Of a DNA stretch of 64,000 nucleotides, positions 20,062-29,346 are shown in pieces. The stretch comes from Shinella sp. CPCC 101442 (GTDB taxonomy: Bacteria; Pseudomonadota; Alphaproteobacteria; Rhizobiales; Rhizobiaceae): the NCBI RefSeq assembly GCF_024704725.1, contig NZ_JALIQS010000004.1:124001-188000 (forward strand), written 5' to 3'. Position numbers and translations under genes: made by a program. Under the pieces are notes generated by a model. The model was not told the origin of the DNA. It searched no databases and saw nothing but the letters and a program-made list of their open reading frames with translations. How positions within the stretch are numbered: the stretch's first letter is position 1; every line of letters starts with the position of its first letter.

Positions 20062-20712
20062 TCAGAAATCCGGCTGACCGTGATCGCGGTAATCCTGGAT
20101 CACCACGTTGCGCTGCTCGGCGTCGATCGGGGTCATGCCGCGCGGCTGGACGAGATCCATCGGATTGGCGATCTGGGCCGCGAGGTTGGCCTGCGTTGCG
20201 CAGCCGAAGTTGTGATAGTTCTTGTTTTCCACCGTGTTTTCGACGAGGTCCTCCGGCCATTCGCCGCAGGGGCCTGCCTTGGCCGTGATGGCGAAGAAGG
20301 CAAGCCGGATCGGCGCCGCCGGCCCATAGCCGCTCGCGTCATAGTTCGTCTCGATCACCTGGTCGCGCTTGACGCCGGCACCGAGCAGGGTTGCGCGGAT
20401 TTCCTTGCGCATGCGGTCCGCCGTCGCGGCATTGGCCGAACCGCGCGGCAGCATGATCTGCACTGCCCCGCGCGACTTTGCGGCATGGTCGGCGGCAAAG
20501 CCGCGGATGTTGTCGCGCACGCCCGTCGTCAGCGACCGGTCTCCGGTGGCGATCGGGATGTCGAGCGTCTGCGCATCCTCGGTCAGAACGATGGGATGAC
20601 GCGTGCGATAGTCGTCCGGGATTGAGCCGGTGGCGTTGCGATCCGGCCGCGTGCCGCAGCTGGAAAGCGCCATGGCGGAAACGATGAGGGTTACAGTGAA
20701 CGCGGCGCGCAT
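20062..20712 (-). CDS. cpaD: CpaD pilus assembly lipoprotein
   Basis: Predicted outer-membrane-associated lipoprotein of the Flp pilus channel; 216 residues with signal sequence AAFTVTLIVSAMALSSC ending in a lipobox. It contains the CpaD-type segments HPIVLTEDAQTLDIPI and FGCATQANLAAQIANPMDL. The frame is open upstream to a GTG overlapping the cpaC stop, but ATG 20712 is chosen because TAGGAG lies eight bases before it and the lipoprotein signal starts there. Between cpaC and cpaE. Confidence 0.92.
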   Translation of the reverse strand: MRAAFTVTLIVSAMALSSCGTRPDRNATGSIPDDYRTRHPIVLTEDAQTLDIPIATGDRSLTTGVRDNIRGFAADHAAKSRGAVQIMLPRGSANAATADRMRKEIRATLLGAGVKRDQVIETNYDASGYGPAAPIRLAFFAITAKAGPCGEWPEDLVENTVENKNYHNFGCATQANLAAQIANPMDLVQPRGMTPIDAEQRNVVIQDYRDHGQPDF

Positions 20713-20771
20713 CGGGCGGCTCCTAGCGGAAAGACGGATGGTCTGGATCGTTTCGCTCATGGGTTCGCTCG

Positions 20772-22301
20772 TCACTTGTAGATGAAGCCGATGGAGCCGT
20801 GGTAGTTGCCCGACGGCATCGCGTCTTCCTTGCGGCCGTAGACCTTGTTCACCCGTCCGAGGAAGAAGCTGGCAGCGTCGTTGGTCGCGTTGAAATTGTC
20901 GTCGGGACGCGAGAGCGCCGTGCGCGCGACCGGCCGCACGAGATAGGGGGTGGCGATGATCACCATTTCCGTCTCGTTGCGCACGAAGTCCTTCGAGCGG
21001 AAGAGCGTGCCGAAGATCGGGATCTTCGACAGGCCCGGCAGACCGGACATCGCCTGGCGGATATCGTCCTTGACGAGGCCGGCGATGACGATGGAGCCGC
21101 CGGAGGGCAGCTCGACGCTGGTCGTCGCCTCGCGCCGACGGATGCCGAGTGCCGTCAGGCCGGGAATGTCGCTATGGGCGAGGAAAGTGGCGGAGCCTTC
21201 GAAAGTCGGCTCGGAGACCTCCGTCTGAACGCGCAGGCTGATGCGCCCCGGCGACAGCACGACCGGCCGGAAGTTCAGCCGGATACCGTATTCGACCACA
21301 TCGACCTTGCGCTTGATCGAGCGCTTGCCCTCGTCGTCGACATCGATTTCCTGCTCCGTCGCCAGGCGGAAGTCGCCGCCGACATAGAATTTGGCTTCCT
21401 CGCCGGAGATGGCGGTGAGGCTGGGTTCGGCAAGCGTGCGCATCACGCCGGCCTGTTCCATGGCGCTCACATAGCTCGCAAGAGAGAGACCGCCGATGCT
21501 GCCGGCGAGAGAGCCGCTGGAGACCCAGTCGGCTGCGCCGCCGAGATTTGTCGGGTTGCGGAAGGAGATGCCGCCGGCCGAGCCCTGGGCGGAGCCGTTG
21601 AAGCCGAGCTGCTTGAGAACCTGGCGGCTGACCTCGGCGACGGTCACCTTGAGCGTGACCTGGTCCTCGCCCTCGATCTTCAGCATGTTGACGACCTGGG
21701 AGCGCTGGCGGTCTTCGCCGAAGATCGCCGCGTCGCCATTGTTGCCCTGGGCAGTGATGTTGCGCGTCGTCGCTTCACCGCCGGTCAGGAAGATTTCGGC
21801 AAGCCGCGTCGCCTGGATGGCATCCTGCGGCGTGCGCACCGTGCCGTTCAGGACGATGTTGTCGGAGATGATCTCGACCTGGATGTCGGAGTCGGCGATG
21901 AAGCGGCGCAGATTGGCTTGCAGGCCGTCGATGTCGCGCTCGACGGTGAGGTCGATGCTGACGATCTCCTCGCCGCCGGGTCCGAAGATGAAGATGTTGG
22001 TCTGCCCGACTTCCTTGCCGAACAGGTAGATGCGGCGCGAACTGCGCGTCACGGCGTCGGCCTTGACGGGATCTGCGACGAGGATGTCGTGCGCGTCCGT
22101 CGGCAGATCCACTACGATGGCCTTGTTGAGCCCAAGCTTGACGGCCTTGCGGGTGCCCGGCCCGCTGTTGCTGATGCGGATGACAGAGGCGGTCGCCGCC
22201 TCCGCGGTTGCCACGGGTGCGAGCGGAAGACCGGAAAAGGCGAGGCAGACGCTCAGCCCGCCGGCGACAGAAGCCCGAAAAGTCCTTGCGATTCCAAACA
22301 C
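20772..22301 (-). CDS. cpaC: CpaC/RcpA outer-membrane secretin
   Basis: Forms the outer-membrane channel for the Flp pilus; 509 residues. A signal peptide is followed by the pilus N-terminal domain (GLNKAIVVDLPTDAHDILVADP), a BON-like domain (about 130-200), then the secretin domain with VEYGIRLNFRPVVLSPGRI and SGGSIVIAGLVKDD. The start is GTG 22301, chosen because AGGAG lies six bases upstream; an in-frame ATG further up overlaps cpaB and lacks a ribosome site. Thirteen bases after cpaB. Confidence 0.93.
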   Translation of the reverse strand: MFGIARTFRASVAGGLSVCLAFSGLPLAPVATAEAATASVIRISNSGPGTRKAVKLGLNKAIVVDLPTDAHDILVADPVKADAVTRSSRRIYLFGKEVGQTNIFIFGPGGEEIVSIDLTVERDIDGLQANLRRFIADSDIQVEIISDNIVLNGTVRTPQDAIQATRLAEIFLTGGEATTRNITAQGNNGDAAIFGEDRQRSQVVNMLKIEGEDQVTLKVTVAEVSRQVLKQLGFNGSAQGSAGGISFRNPTNLGGAADWVSSGSLAGSIGGLSLASYVSAMEQAGVMRTLAEPSLTAISGEEAKFYVGGDFRLATEQEIDVDDEGKRSIKRKVDVVEYGIRLNFRPVVLSPGRISLRVQTEVSEPTFEGSATFLAHSDIPGLTALGIRRREATTSVELPSGGSIVIAGLVKDDIRQAMSGLPGLSKIPIFGTLFRSKDFVRNETEMVIIATPYLVRPVARTALSRPDDNFNATNDAASFFLGRVNKVYGRKEDAMPSGNYHGSIGFIYK

Positions 22302-22314
22302 GGTCAGCTCCTGG

Positions 22315-23124
22315 TCACTGCTTGGCGGCGCTAGCGCCGTTGACGATTTCACCGGTCTTGATCACCTGTACGAGCGGCACCCCGTCACCGCCGGAAAGCA
22401 GGTATTCGGCAGCGCCCGTATCGGATTCCTGGGCGTCGGCGACGCTGCGCAGCGCCAGCTGCAGCCGCTCGGCCATCTGCTGGGCGACGGTGATCACCTT
22501 GGTCTGGTCCGGCGTCAGTTCGAGCGTGGCGGTGGTGCCGATGGCCGATTTGGAACCGTCGGGGTTTTCCTGGATCTGCTGGTCGATGGCCAGCACGCGC
22601 ACATTCGACAGCACGGTCTCCGTCAGGAAGGACCCGACGTCGCTCTTGCGCACCATGATCACGTCGACGCGGTCGTTCGGCAGGATGAAGCCGCCGGCGC
22701 CCGTCGCGACGGAGATTTCGGTCGCGACAGCGCGTTTGCCGGCCGGCAGCAGCGAGGACATGATGCGGTTGCTCGAATCGGCGATCTTTTCCTGGCGGAT
22801 CGGCTCGCCGTTGAAGATCGGCATGCGGGCAATGGCGCCATCGAGGCTTTCCATCGCGTCCGGCCGGTTCTGATCGGTGATGAAGCCCTCGACCACAGAG
22901 CCTTGCGGCCACGCCGCCCAAGTGAGCGAATCGGCTTTGAGCCGCGACCCGACAGGCAGGCTTTCACGCGCCACAAGCACGTTGACGGTCGGCTCCCGTT
23001 CGATGACGGGATCGCTCTGGGCGATGGCCGACTTGCCGCCGCGGGCGACCTGCAGGGCGAGCAGGCCCGCTATGCCGGCCGACACGACAGCCACTGCCAG
23101 AATGATGATTCGCGCCGGTCTCAT
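22315..23124 (-). CDS. cpaB: CpaB/RcpC pilus assembly protein
   Basis: Periplasmic, membrane-anchored pilus assembly protein, 269 residues. An N-terminal helix (IIILAVAVVSAGIAGLLAL) is followed by a SAF-like domain with NVLVARESLPVGSRLKADSL and the RcpC domain VATGAGGFILPNDRVDVIMV. ATG 23124 has AGGGA upstream. First gene of the cpaB-C-D-E-F-tadB-C operon; about 90 bases upstream is a CtrA-like box. Confidence 0.93.
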   Translation of the reverse strand: MRPARIIILAVAVVSAGIAGLLALQVARGGKSAIAQSDPVIEREPTVNVLVARESLPVGSRLKADSLTWAAWPQGSVVEGFITDQNRPDAMESLDGAIARMPIFNGEPIRQEKIADSSNRIMSSLLPAGKRAVATEISVATGAGGFILPNDRVDVIMVRKSDVGSFLTETVLSNVRVLAIDQQIQENPDGSKSAIGTTATLELTPDQTKVITVAQQMAERLQLALRSVADAQESDTGAAEYLLSGGDGVPLVQVIKTGEIVNGASAAKQ

Positions 23125-23213
23125 ATGGATTCCCTGGTGGTGCGGACTCTTCTATCCACCCACATTGACCGGCAATGGTGTAATTATGGTTAATAAGCGC
23201 CTTACGGGTATGG

Positions 23214-23228
23214 TTAACGCTGCGCTAA
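23214..23228 (-). promoter_or_regulatory. CtrA-like box upstream of cpaB
   Basis: Read on the minus strand, the direction of cpaB transcription, this is TTAG-N7-TTAA followed by C, about 90 bases before the cpaB ATG. The same pattern stands before pilA. Confidence 0.42.
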
Positions 23229-23261
23229 TGCGGGGAGTTTACGCTCGACATTTCAACAAAT

Positions 23262-23290
23262 GCAAAAGCCCGGGATGCAGGACATCCCGG
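23262..23290 (-). terminator. Rho-independent terminator after cpaA
   Basis: Stem CCGGGATG/CATCCCGG (23270-23277 with 23283-23290) with a five-base loop, followed on the minus strand by GGCTTTTGC. It ends the pilA-cpaA transcript before the cpaB promoter. Confidence 0.82.
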
Positions 23291-23321
23291 TCGTCTATCT
23301 TCATCGTCGAGAATATGTGCG

Positions 23322-23825
23322 TCAGCCGAGAGCGGCGAGCATCAGCGGGGAGGACGGATAGGCGACGAAGGCCGCCGCGCCGATCGCGATGCCGTAGGGC
23401 ACCTTGCGGCCGGAAAGCAGGTGAACCGGCACGGGCAGGCCGGAAGCATGGACCATGGAGGTCTTCGCCCGCAGGATGAGGATGCCGAGCGTCAGAAGCC
23501 CGCCGAAGGCCGATACATAGATCATGTATTCCATAAGGGAGGGATTGATGCCGAACCAGACGGCACTGGCCGACAGCAGCTTCACGTCGCCGCCACCCAT
23601 CGTGTTGAGCGCGAAGAGGACGAAGCCGATCGAGAACATAAGAAGGCCTGCGCCGAGGTGCATCGCGATCTCGGTGAGGCCGAGACCGGCAAGGGGGGCC
23701 GCGACGAGGAAAGCGCCAAGCAAGATGACCGAAACCCGGTTGGGAATGGTCATTGTGAAGAAATCGGAAAACGCTGCGACTGCAAGACAGAACGGAAAGA
23801 TCACGAAGATCAGAGCCTGTGTCAC
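23322..23825 (-). CDS. cpaA: CpaA prepilin peptidase (A24 family)
   Basis: Inner-membrane aspartic peptidase that removes the leader from the Flp prepilin and the TadE-like pseudopilins. 167 residues, the short form without a methyltransferase domain. The two catalytic aspartates are in FSDFFTMTIPN and in MGGGDVKLL, and six membrane helices are expected. The start is GTG 23825, with GGGAGA nine bases upstream. It follows pilA on the same strand. Confidence 0.93.
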   Translation of the reverse strand: MTQALIFVIFPFCLAVAAFSDFFTMTIPNRVSVILLGAFLVAAPLAGLGLTEIAMHLGAGLLMFSIGFVLFALNTMGGGDVKLLSASAVWFGINPSLMEYMIYVSAFGGLLTLGILILRAKTSMVHASGLPVPVHLLSGRKVPYGIAIGAAAFVAYPSSPLMLAALG

Positions 23826-23878
23826 GCGACATTCTCCCGATATCCGGCCAGTTCAGACCGGTGAGCTCCTGGAATGGA

Positions 23879-23905
23879 GAAGCCGCCCTCCAAGGACGGC
23901 GGCTT
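23879..23905 (-). terminator. Hairpin between pilA and cpaA, possible attenuator
   Basis: AGCCGCC/GGCGGCT (23881-23887 with 23898-23904) forms a stable stem 28 bases past the pilA stop; the following minus-strand bases TCTCCATTCC are a poor U-tract. It may reduce readthrough from the abundant pilin message into cpaA, or protect the pilA 3' end. Confidence 0.55.
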
Positions 23906-23932
23906 CCCCCTGATATGTGTGACCGCCCGATA

Positions 23933-24106
23933 TCAACGGGTGTCGGTGAGCTGCGTGTTCAGGAAGTTGAACTGAGCGTCAAGGCCCTGGCCGAGGGCGC
24001 GGGCACCGGCGATGAGAGCGACGGAAATCAGGGCGGCGATCAGGCCGTATTCAATGGCGGTTGCGCCAGATTCGTCCTTCATAAGGCGAGCGAAAATCTT
24101 GGTCAT
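23933..24106 (-). CDS. pilA: Flp/PilA pilin subunit
   Basis: Major Flp-family pilin, 57 residues. Basic leader MTKIFARLMKDESG, then the processing-region and helix residues ATAIEYGLIAALISVALIAG with the Flp-typical Glu-Tyr pair (residues 19-20), and a short tail ending NTQLTDTR. CpaA is expected to cut after Gly14. ATG 24106 has AGGAG seven bases upstream. Length, motif and place at the head of the cpa cluster make the call secure. A CtrA-like box lies 112 bases upstream. Confidence 0.95.
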   Translation of the reverse strand: MTKIFARLMKDESGATAIEYGLIAALISVALIAGARALGQGLDAQFNFLNTQLTDTR

Positions 24107-24425
24107 GGTATTCTCCTAGCTCCACGAGTGTTGGTTCAGCACGTCCGCCAACTGTTTCCGTTGTTCGGATGACTGCAACCTACAGTCCTGCCATTGCCAT
24201 CGGCTTAAGGAAGTCAGTTAATCTTATCCTAACGTGAGGCTGTCGAAAATATGGTCGCCAAAGGGTTAATGTCCTCACGCGCGATTCTCTCATGCTTGCG
24301 GGCGGCATCCCGGGTCGCTGTACCGTCTCGCGGCGCCGGCACGCGGAAAAGCCGTGCGCCGCCTTAAGGCTTCATTCACCATTCCCGGCGATGCTGGTCT
24401 CATAGTATCGCCGGGATGAGTGATT
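24107..24425. other. Divergent promoter region between pilA and the secretin N-domain gene
   Basis: About 320 non-coding bases. The left part holds the pilA ribosome site and a CtrA-like box (24218-24233); a further GGTTAAT lies near 24264. The right part is GC-rich with a GGCGGC-rich stretch and no convincing ORF. A short repeat (CCGGCGATGCT and ATCGCCGGGATGA, 24386-24418) can fold just before the downstream start. Confidence 0.6.
24218..24233 (-). promoter_or_regulatory. CtrA-like box upstream of pilA
   Basis: On the minus strand this reads GTTAG-N7-TTAA, about 112 bases before the pilA ATG, matching the element before cpaB. In Caulobacter pilA is a known CtrA target; here the claim rests on pattern and position. 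Confidence 0.45.
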
Positions 24426-24839
24426 ATGGGACGCGACTGGATTTTCGCTGCGAGAGCAGCAAGGCTGGTGACGGCCGCCCTTCTTGTGGTGTCGGTGGCG
24501 GGAGCCGCTAACGCGGAAGAGCCCTTCATGCGCGTCTACATGGATCATGCGCGGGTGCTCAAACTCGACCGGCCGGTGAGCAAGGTCATTATCGGCAACG
24601 CCAAGGTGGCCGACGCAACGGTGGCCGATGCCAGGACGATCGTGCTGACGGGCCGCAACTTCGGCACCACCAATCTCGTCCTCCTCGATGCCGACGGCAA
24701 TGCCATCGTCGACGAGCGGATTCTGGTGTCGATCGACGAAGGCAATACGGTGCGCGTCTTCCGCCAGACGGATCGGTCCGTCCTGTCCTGCACGCCAAAT
24801 TGCGAAGAGCACGCCACCGAGCGGCCGTCGGACGGCTGA
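24426..24839 (+). CDS. Stand-alone pilus/secretin N-terminal domain protein
   Basis: 137-residue exported protein: a signal peptide (LVTAALLVVSVAGAANA), then one copy of the domain found at the N-terminus of CpaC-type secretins (RVLKLDRPVSKVIIGNAKVADA, TIVLTGRNFGTTNLVLLDADG). There is no channel domain, so it probably binds the periplasmic part of the secretin. The tail has two cysteines (SCTPNC). A GTG six bases upstream is an alternative start. It lies between pilA and the TadE-like genes. Confidence 0.8.
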   Translation: MGRDWIFAARAARLVTAALLVVSVAGAANAEEPFMRVYMDHARVLKLDRPVSKVIIGNAKVADATVADARTIVLTGRNFGTTNLVLLDADGNAIVDERILVSIDEGNTVRVFRQTDRSVLSCTPNCEEHATERPSDG

Positions 24840-24960
24840 CCGCTGTTGCGCTTCGGTTGCCCAAAAGCGGGAAACCATTCAATTCTTCTGCTCCGTACAC
24901 ACGAAAAATAAACGGTCGGCGATCTAGTCTTTTCCCATCCAGATATGGGAACGGATCGCG

Positions 24961-25569
24961 ATGATGCTCGATCACACGAAAAACATACGGCGACGGTCGA
25001 TAAAAGGCCTGTTCCGCCGTTTTCTCGCCCGCCGCGACGGGGCGACGGCAATCGAGTTCACGCTCCTCAGCCTGCCGTTTTTCATGATCGTCTTTGCGTC
25101 GCTCGAGACCTTCGTGGCGTTCTCGGCCGAGCAGGTTCTGACCAGCGCCAACGATACCATGGCGCGCAAGATCCGCACGGGCGAGATCACCTTCAATCTC
25201 GGCAAGACCACGGATATGAGCCAGGCGCAGTTCCGCAAGGCCTTCTGCGACGAGATCGCGATCCTCATGCCCTGCTCGCCCACCGAGCTCGCGACGCCGG
25301 ACAAGCTGTTTATCGACGTGCGCTCCTTCCCGAAGTTCACGGACATTCCCAAAGCGATCCCGCTGACAGGCGCGTCTCTCGACACTGCCGCCTTCAAGTT
25401 CTCCCCCGGCGGCAAGAAGTCGATCAATATCATCAGGGCCTATTACCGCTGGGACATCGTCACGGATCTTGTCCGCCCCTACGTCTCGAACATCAAAACC
25501 GCCGACGGCTCCCAGCAGAACTATCTGATGGTCGCGACCGCCGTGGTCCAGAACGAGGACTATCCGTGA
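24961..25569 (+). CDS. TadE-like pseudopilin
   Basis: 202-residue pilus-associated protein. A basic cytoplasmic start (RRRSIKGLFRRFLARR) leads into a TadE motif DGATAIEFTLLSLPFFMIVF, which includes a pilin-like Glu, then a mostly polar periplasmic domain with two cysteines (AFCDEIAILMPC). Likely processed by CpaA and built into, or priming, the pilus. Its TGA shares one base with the ATG of the next TadE-like gene. Two adjacent ATGs (24961, 24964) are equivalent starts. Confidence 0.86.
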   Translation: MMLDHTKNIRRRSIKGLFRRFLARRDGATAIEFTLLSLPFFMIVFASLETFVAFSAEQVLTSANDTMARKIRTGEITFNLGKTTDMSQAQFRKAFCDEIAILMPCSPTELATPDKLFIDVRSFPKFTDIPKAIPLTGASLDTAAFKFSPGGKKSINIIRAYYRWDIVTDLVRPYVSNIKTADGSQQNYLMVATAVVQNEDYP

Positions 25570-26177
25570 TGGGCAGCCTTTCCCCGCTTCCGGATGCCGA
25601 CAGGAAACAGCAATCGTCCAAGGGCGGCGTGTTTCTCAAGCTGCGTCGCCTCATCGAGGACCGCCGCGGCGTCGGCGCCATCGAGTTTGCGATCGTCGCG
25701 CCGCTCCTCGTCATGGCTTATGTCGGCGCTTTCGAGATTTCCGTCGCCGTCACCATGTTGCGCAAGGTCAACCGTGCCTCGAGCACCGTGTCGGACCTTC
25801 TCACGCAAAGCCAGTCCACGAACAAGGCCACGCTCGACACGATGAAGGAGGTGACGAAGACCGTCATCGCTCCCTTCGTGCAGGATGGGTATTCGCTGAA
25901 GATCACGGGCATCGCCGTTGCCGCGGACGGCAAGGCGACGGTTGCCTGGTCGCGAGACCAGGATGCCGGCAAGCCTTATGCGGTCGGCGCCAGCGTCACG
26001 CTGCCCTCGACCCTGGAGGCCAAGAGCACGTTCATCGTGCGCACGGAACTCGTCGTGCCGCATGAGGTGCTTTTGATGATGCCCAGCTTCGCCTCGACCT
26101 TCAACAAGGTCAATCTCTCCAAGACGAGCTATTTCCGGCAGCGTACCGGTGACAAGATTTCGTGCTCCGACTGCTGA
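25569..26177 (+). CDS. TadE/TadG-like pseudopilin
   Basis: Second minor pseudopilin of 202 residues: a polar N-terminus, then RRGVGAIEFAIVAPLLVMAYVGAFE as the TadE-type helix, followed by a periplasmic domain ending in a Cys pair (ISCSDC). The start is ATG 25569, overlapping the previous stop by one base. It lacks the long von Willebrand-type domain of full TadG, and no such gene is seen nearby. Confidence 0.85.
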   Translation: MGSLSPLPDADRKQQSSKGGVFLKLRRLIEDRRGVGAIEFAIVAPLLVMAYVGAFEISVAVTMLRKVNRASSTVSDLLTQSQSTNKATLDTMKEVTKTVIAPFVQDGYSLKITGIAVAADGKATVAWSRDQDAGKPYAVGASVTLPSTLEAKSTFIVRTELVVPHEVLLMMPSFASTFNKVNLSKTSYFRQRTGDKISCSDC

Positions 26178-26290
26178 GACGAGCCTGTCCCCCGGCGCGA
26201 TTTTTCTTGAACCCTTCTTGGTGCCCGTGTCATGTCTGACGGTTCATCCCCCCGCCCGGCGAGGGGATGCGGGTAGACGGCAGGTGGTCC

Positions 26291-27520
26291 ATGGCGCGAG
26301 CCTTTCTCTTCGTTCTTGATTCCTTCGGTATCGGCGGTGGGCCGGATGCGGCGGCGTTCGGCGATCTCGGCGCCGATACGCTCGGCCATATCGCGGAATT
26401 CTGTGCGGCCGGCGTCGCCGACCGGCCGGGCTTGCGGCAGGGGCCGCTGAAGCTGCCCAACATGTCGGCGCTCGGCCTGCTGCACGCCGCCCGCGCCGCG
26501 ACCGGTCGTTTTCCCGAGGGCATGGACGTGCCGCAGCGCGTCTTCGGCTATCATGGTGCGGCAAGCGAAGTCTCGAACGGCAAGGACACGCCGTCGGGTC
26601 ATTGGGAGATCGCCGGCACGCCGGTCACGTTCGACTGGGGCTATTTCCCGTCGGAGGGCGATGCTTTCGAACCGGAACTCGTCGAGGCCATCTGCACCGC
26701 CGGCAACGTGCCCGGCATCCTCGGCAATTGCCACGCCTCGGGCACCGATATCATCGCGCGCCATGGCCTTGAGCATAGGCGCAGCGGCAAGCCGATCTGC
26801 TACACGTCGTCGGACAGCGTCTTCCAGGTCGCCGCGCATGAAGGCACGTTCGGGCTCGACCGGCTGCTTGCCTTTTGCGAGACCGTGCGAAAGATCCTCG
26901 ACGAACGGCCGGGCGGGCGCATCGGCCGCGTCATCGCCAGGCCTTTCACCGGCAGCACGCCCGAGACGTTCGAGCGCACCGGCAACCGCCGCGATTATTC
27001 CGTCCTGCCGCCGGAACCCACATTGCTCGACCGCCTGACGGACGCCGGCCACACGGTGCATGCGGTCGGCAAGATCGGCGATATCTTCGCCCATCAGGGT
27101 ATCGGCACGCTCACCAAGGCGAATGGCAACATGGCGCTGTTCGACGCGACGCTCAGGGTCATGGACGAGGCCAAGGACGGCGATCTCGTTTTTGCCAATT
27201 TCGTCGATTTCGACATGCTCTACGGCCATCGGCGCGACGTCGCCGGTTATGCCGCAGCGCTGGAAGCCTTCGACCGGCGCCTGCCGGAGGTGGACCGCAA
27301 GCTGAAGCCCGGCGACATCGTCATCCTCACCGCCGACCACGGCTGCGATCCCACCTGGCGCGGCACGGACCATACGCGCGAGCGTGTGCCGATCCTGAGC
27401 TTTGGCCCGGGCCTGCGCTCGCGCCTTATCGAAACCCGAACGACCTTCGCCGATATCGGCGAGACTGTCGCGCGCCATCTCGGTATCGCGCCCGGCCCGA
27501 ACGGAAGGAGCTTCCTGTGA
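26291..27520 (+). CDS. deoB: Phosphopentomutase
   Basis: Interconverts ribose/deoxyribose 1- and 5-phosphates, linking nucleoside phosphorolysis to central metabolism. 409 residues, usual for DeoB. Alkaline-phosphatase-fold metal sites: [12 protein letters not shown] at the start, SGHWEIAG (active-site Ser/Thr region), [12 protein letters not shown] and [22 protein letters not shown] 26291 has AGGTGG upstream. Its stop overlaps the add GTG by four bases. Confidence 0.95.
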   Translation: MARAFLFVLDSFGIGGGPDAAAFGDLGADTLGHIAEFCAAGVADRPGLRQGPLKLPNMSALGLLHAARAATGRFPEGMDVPQRVFGYHGAASEVSNGKDTPSGHWEIAGTPVTFDWGYFPSEGDAFEPELVEAICTAGNVPGILGNCHASGTDIIARHGLEHRRSGKPICYTSSDSVFQVAAHEGTFGLDRLLAFCETVRKILDERPGGRIGRVIARPFTGSTPETFERTGNRRDYSVLPPEPTLLDRLTDAGHTVHAVGKIGDIFAHQGIGTLTKANGNMALFDATLRVMDEAKDGDLVFANFVDFDMLYGHRRDVAGYAAALEAFDRRLPEVDRKLKPGDIVILTADHGCDPTWRGTDHTRERVPILSFGPGLRSRLIETRTTFADIGETVARHLGIAPGPNGRSFL

Positions 27521-28485
27521 CCAGGACCATGCCCAAGGCGGAACTGCACTGCCATATCGAAGGCGCGACCCCGCCGGCGCTTGCCGCCGCCCAGGCCAAG
27601 CGCTACGGCATCGACACGTCTGACTTCATCAAGGATGGCGCCTATTCGTGGCAGGATTTCACCAGCTTCGTGCAAAGCTATGACGCGACCGCCAATCTCT
27701 TCCGCACCGAAGAGGATTATGCGCTGCTCACCGAAACCTATCTGACAGAGATCGCCGAGGCCGGGGCGATCTATAGTGAGCTGATCGCCTCGCCGGATCA
27801 GGGCGATGCCGTGGGCATCGGCGCGGATGCCTATATGCGCGGTCTTGCCGAGGGTGCCGAGCGTGCCAGGGCGAAGACCGGAATAGAGACCCGCATCCTC
27901 GTCGTCGGCATCCGCCATTTCGGGCCTGAGCGCGTGGTGAGGGCGGCGGAATATGCAGCGCGCCGGCCGCATCCGCTCATTACGGGCTTCAACCTTGCCG
28001 GCGAGGAGCGCATGCATCGCGTTGCCGATTTCACCCGTGCTTTCGATATCGCCCGTGATGCCGGCCTCGGCATCACCATCCATGCCGGCGAATTGTCGGG
28101 CGCCTTCAGCGTGCGCGATGCGCTCGACCATGTCCGTCCGTCGCGCATTAGCCATGGCGTGCGTGCGATCGAGGATGCCGATCTCGTGAAAAGACTGGCG
28201 GACGAGGGCACGGTGCTGGAAGTCTGCCCCGGCTCGAATGTCGCGCTCGGCGTCTTCGAGAATTTCGAGAACCATCCGCTGCGGCCCCTGCACGCGGCTG
28301 GCGTGCGCGTCACGCTCAATTCCGACGATCCCCCCTTCTTCCATACCTCGCTTGCCCGCGAATACGAGATCGCCTCCACCGTCATGGGCTTCAGCGACGA
28401 TGAGATTCTTGGAATGACCCGGATGGCCATCGAAGCGGCGTTCGTCGACGAACCGACGCGGCAAAAACTGCTTTCACGCCTTTGA
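27517..28485 (+). CDS. add: Adenosine deaminase
   Basis: Zinc enzyme turning (deoxy)adenosine to (deoxy)inosine; 322 residues. Zinc ligands and catalytic residues: [11 protein letters not shown] (HxH), [10 protein letters not shown] (His and Glu), [11 protein letters not shown] (His) and [10 protein letters not shown] (Asp). The start is taken as GTG 27517, overlapping the deoB stop; ATG 27529 is possible. Inosine formed here would feed the phosphorylase encoded nearby at 31948-32760. Confidence 0.92.
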   Translation: MTRTMPKAELHCHIEGATPPALAAAQAKRYGIDTSDFIKDGAYSWQDFTSFVQSYDATANLFRTEEDYALLTETYLTEIAEAGAIYSELIASPDQGDAVGIGADAYMRGLAEGAERARAKTGIETRILVVGIRHFGPERVVRAAEYAARRPHPLITGFNLAGEERMHRVADFTRAFDIARDAGLGITIHAGELSGAFSVRDALDHVRPSRISHGVRAIEDADLVKRLADEGTVLEVCPGSNVALGVFENFENHPLRPLHAAGVRVTLNSDDPPFFHTSLAREYEIASTVMGFSDDEILGMTRMAIEAAFVDEPTRQKLLSRL

Positions 28486-28592
28486 GAGGCAAGCCGGCTG
28501 TGGGGATGTTGCCCCCGGCCGGCTCTCTTCTCTTGCAGGCCCCTGCCGTTCCATGGAAAAAGAGACGTTTACTCGATTTCGGAAGGTTGGCC

Positions 28593-29222
28593 ATGGACGG
28601 CGTTACAGTCATCAATCACCCGCTCGTGCAGCACAAGCTGACCATCATGCGCAAGGTGGAAACCTCCACGGGTAGCTTCCGCCGCTTGCTGCGTGAAATC
28701 TCGACTCTGCTCTGCTACGAGGTGACGCGCGACCTGGAACTCACGACGGCGCGCATCCAGACGCCGCTCGAAGAGATCGACGCGCCCGTCCTCGAAGGCA
28801 AGAAGCTGGTCTTCGCCTCGATCCTGCGCGCCGGCAACGGCCTTCTCGAAGGCATGCTGGAACTGGTGCCCTCCGCCCGCGTCTCCCATATCGGCGTCTA
28901 CCGCGATCACGAGACGCTGGAGGCGGTCGAATATTTCTTCAAGGCGCCCGACAGCATCGACGAGCGCCTCGTCATCGTCGTCGATCCGATGCTGGCGACC
29001 GGCAATTCGGCGATTGCCGCCATCGACACGCTGAAGAGCCGCGGTGCGACGAACATCCGCTTCCTCTGCCTGCTCGCCGCGCCCGAGGGCATCAAGAGTT
29101 TTCGCGCGCACCATCCTGACGTGCCCGTCTATACTGCGTCCATTGACCGCCAGCTCAACGAAAAGGGCTACATCGTGCCCGGCCTCGGCGATGCCGGCGA
29201 CCGCATGTACGGCACGAAGTGA
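28593..29222 (+). CDS. upp: Uracil phosphoribosyltransferase
   Basis: Makes UMP from uracil and PRPP; 209 residues. Diagnostic motifs: [26 protein letters not shown], the PRPP loop [17 protein letters not shown] and the uracil site [17 protein letters not shown] at the C-terminus. It follows add by about 107 bases on the same strand and is ended by a clear terminator. Confidence 0.96.
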   Translation: MDGVTVINHPLVQHKLTIMRKVETSTGSFRRLLREISTLLCYEVTRDLELTTARIQTPLEEIDAPVLEGKKLVFASILRAGNGLLEGMLELVPSARVSHIGVYRDHETLEAVEYFFKAPDSIDERLVIVVDPMLATGNSAIAAIDTLKSRGATNIRFLCLLAAPEGIKSFRAHHPDVPVYTASIDRQLNEKGYIVPGLGDAGDRMYGTK

Positions 29223-29266
29223 ACCGTTAACCGGTCATTCACCAAGTGGATCGAAGATCGTGGAGA

Positions 29267-29290
29267 GGGGAGCCTCCGGGCGCCCCTTTT
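29267..29290 (+). terminator. Rho-independent terminator after upp
   Basis: GGGGAGCC...GGGCGCCCC stem (29267-29274 with 29279-29286, one A-G mismatch) immediately followed by TTTT, 45 bases past the upp stop. Confidence 0.8.
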
Positions 29291-29346
29291 GCCGTCCGTT
29301 AGTCGGAAGCGTGTTATTTCGGGACAGATTCTCCGGAGACCTGTCC

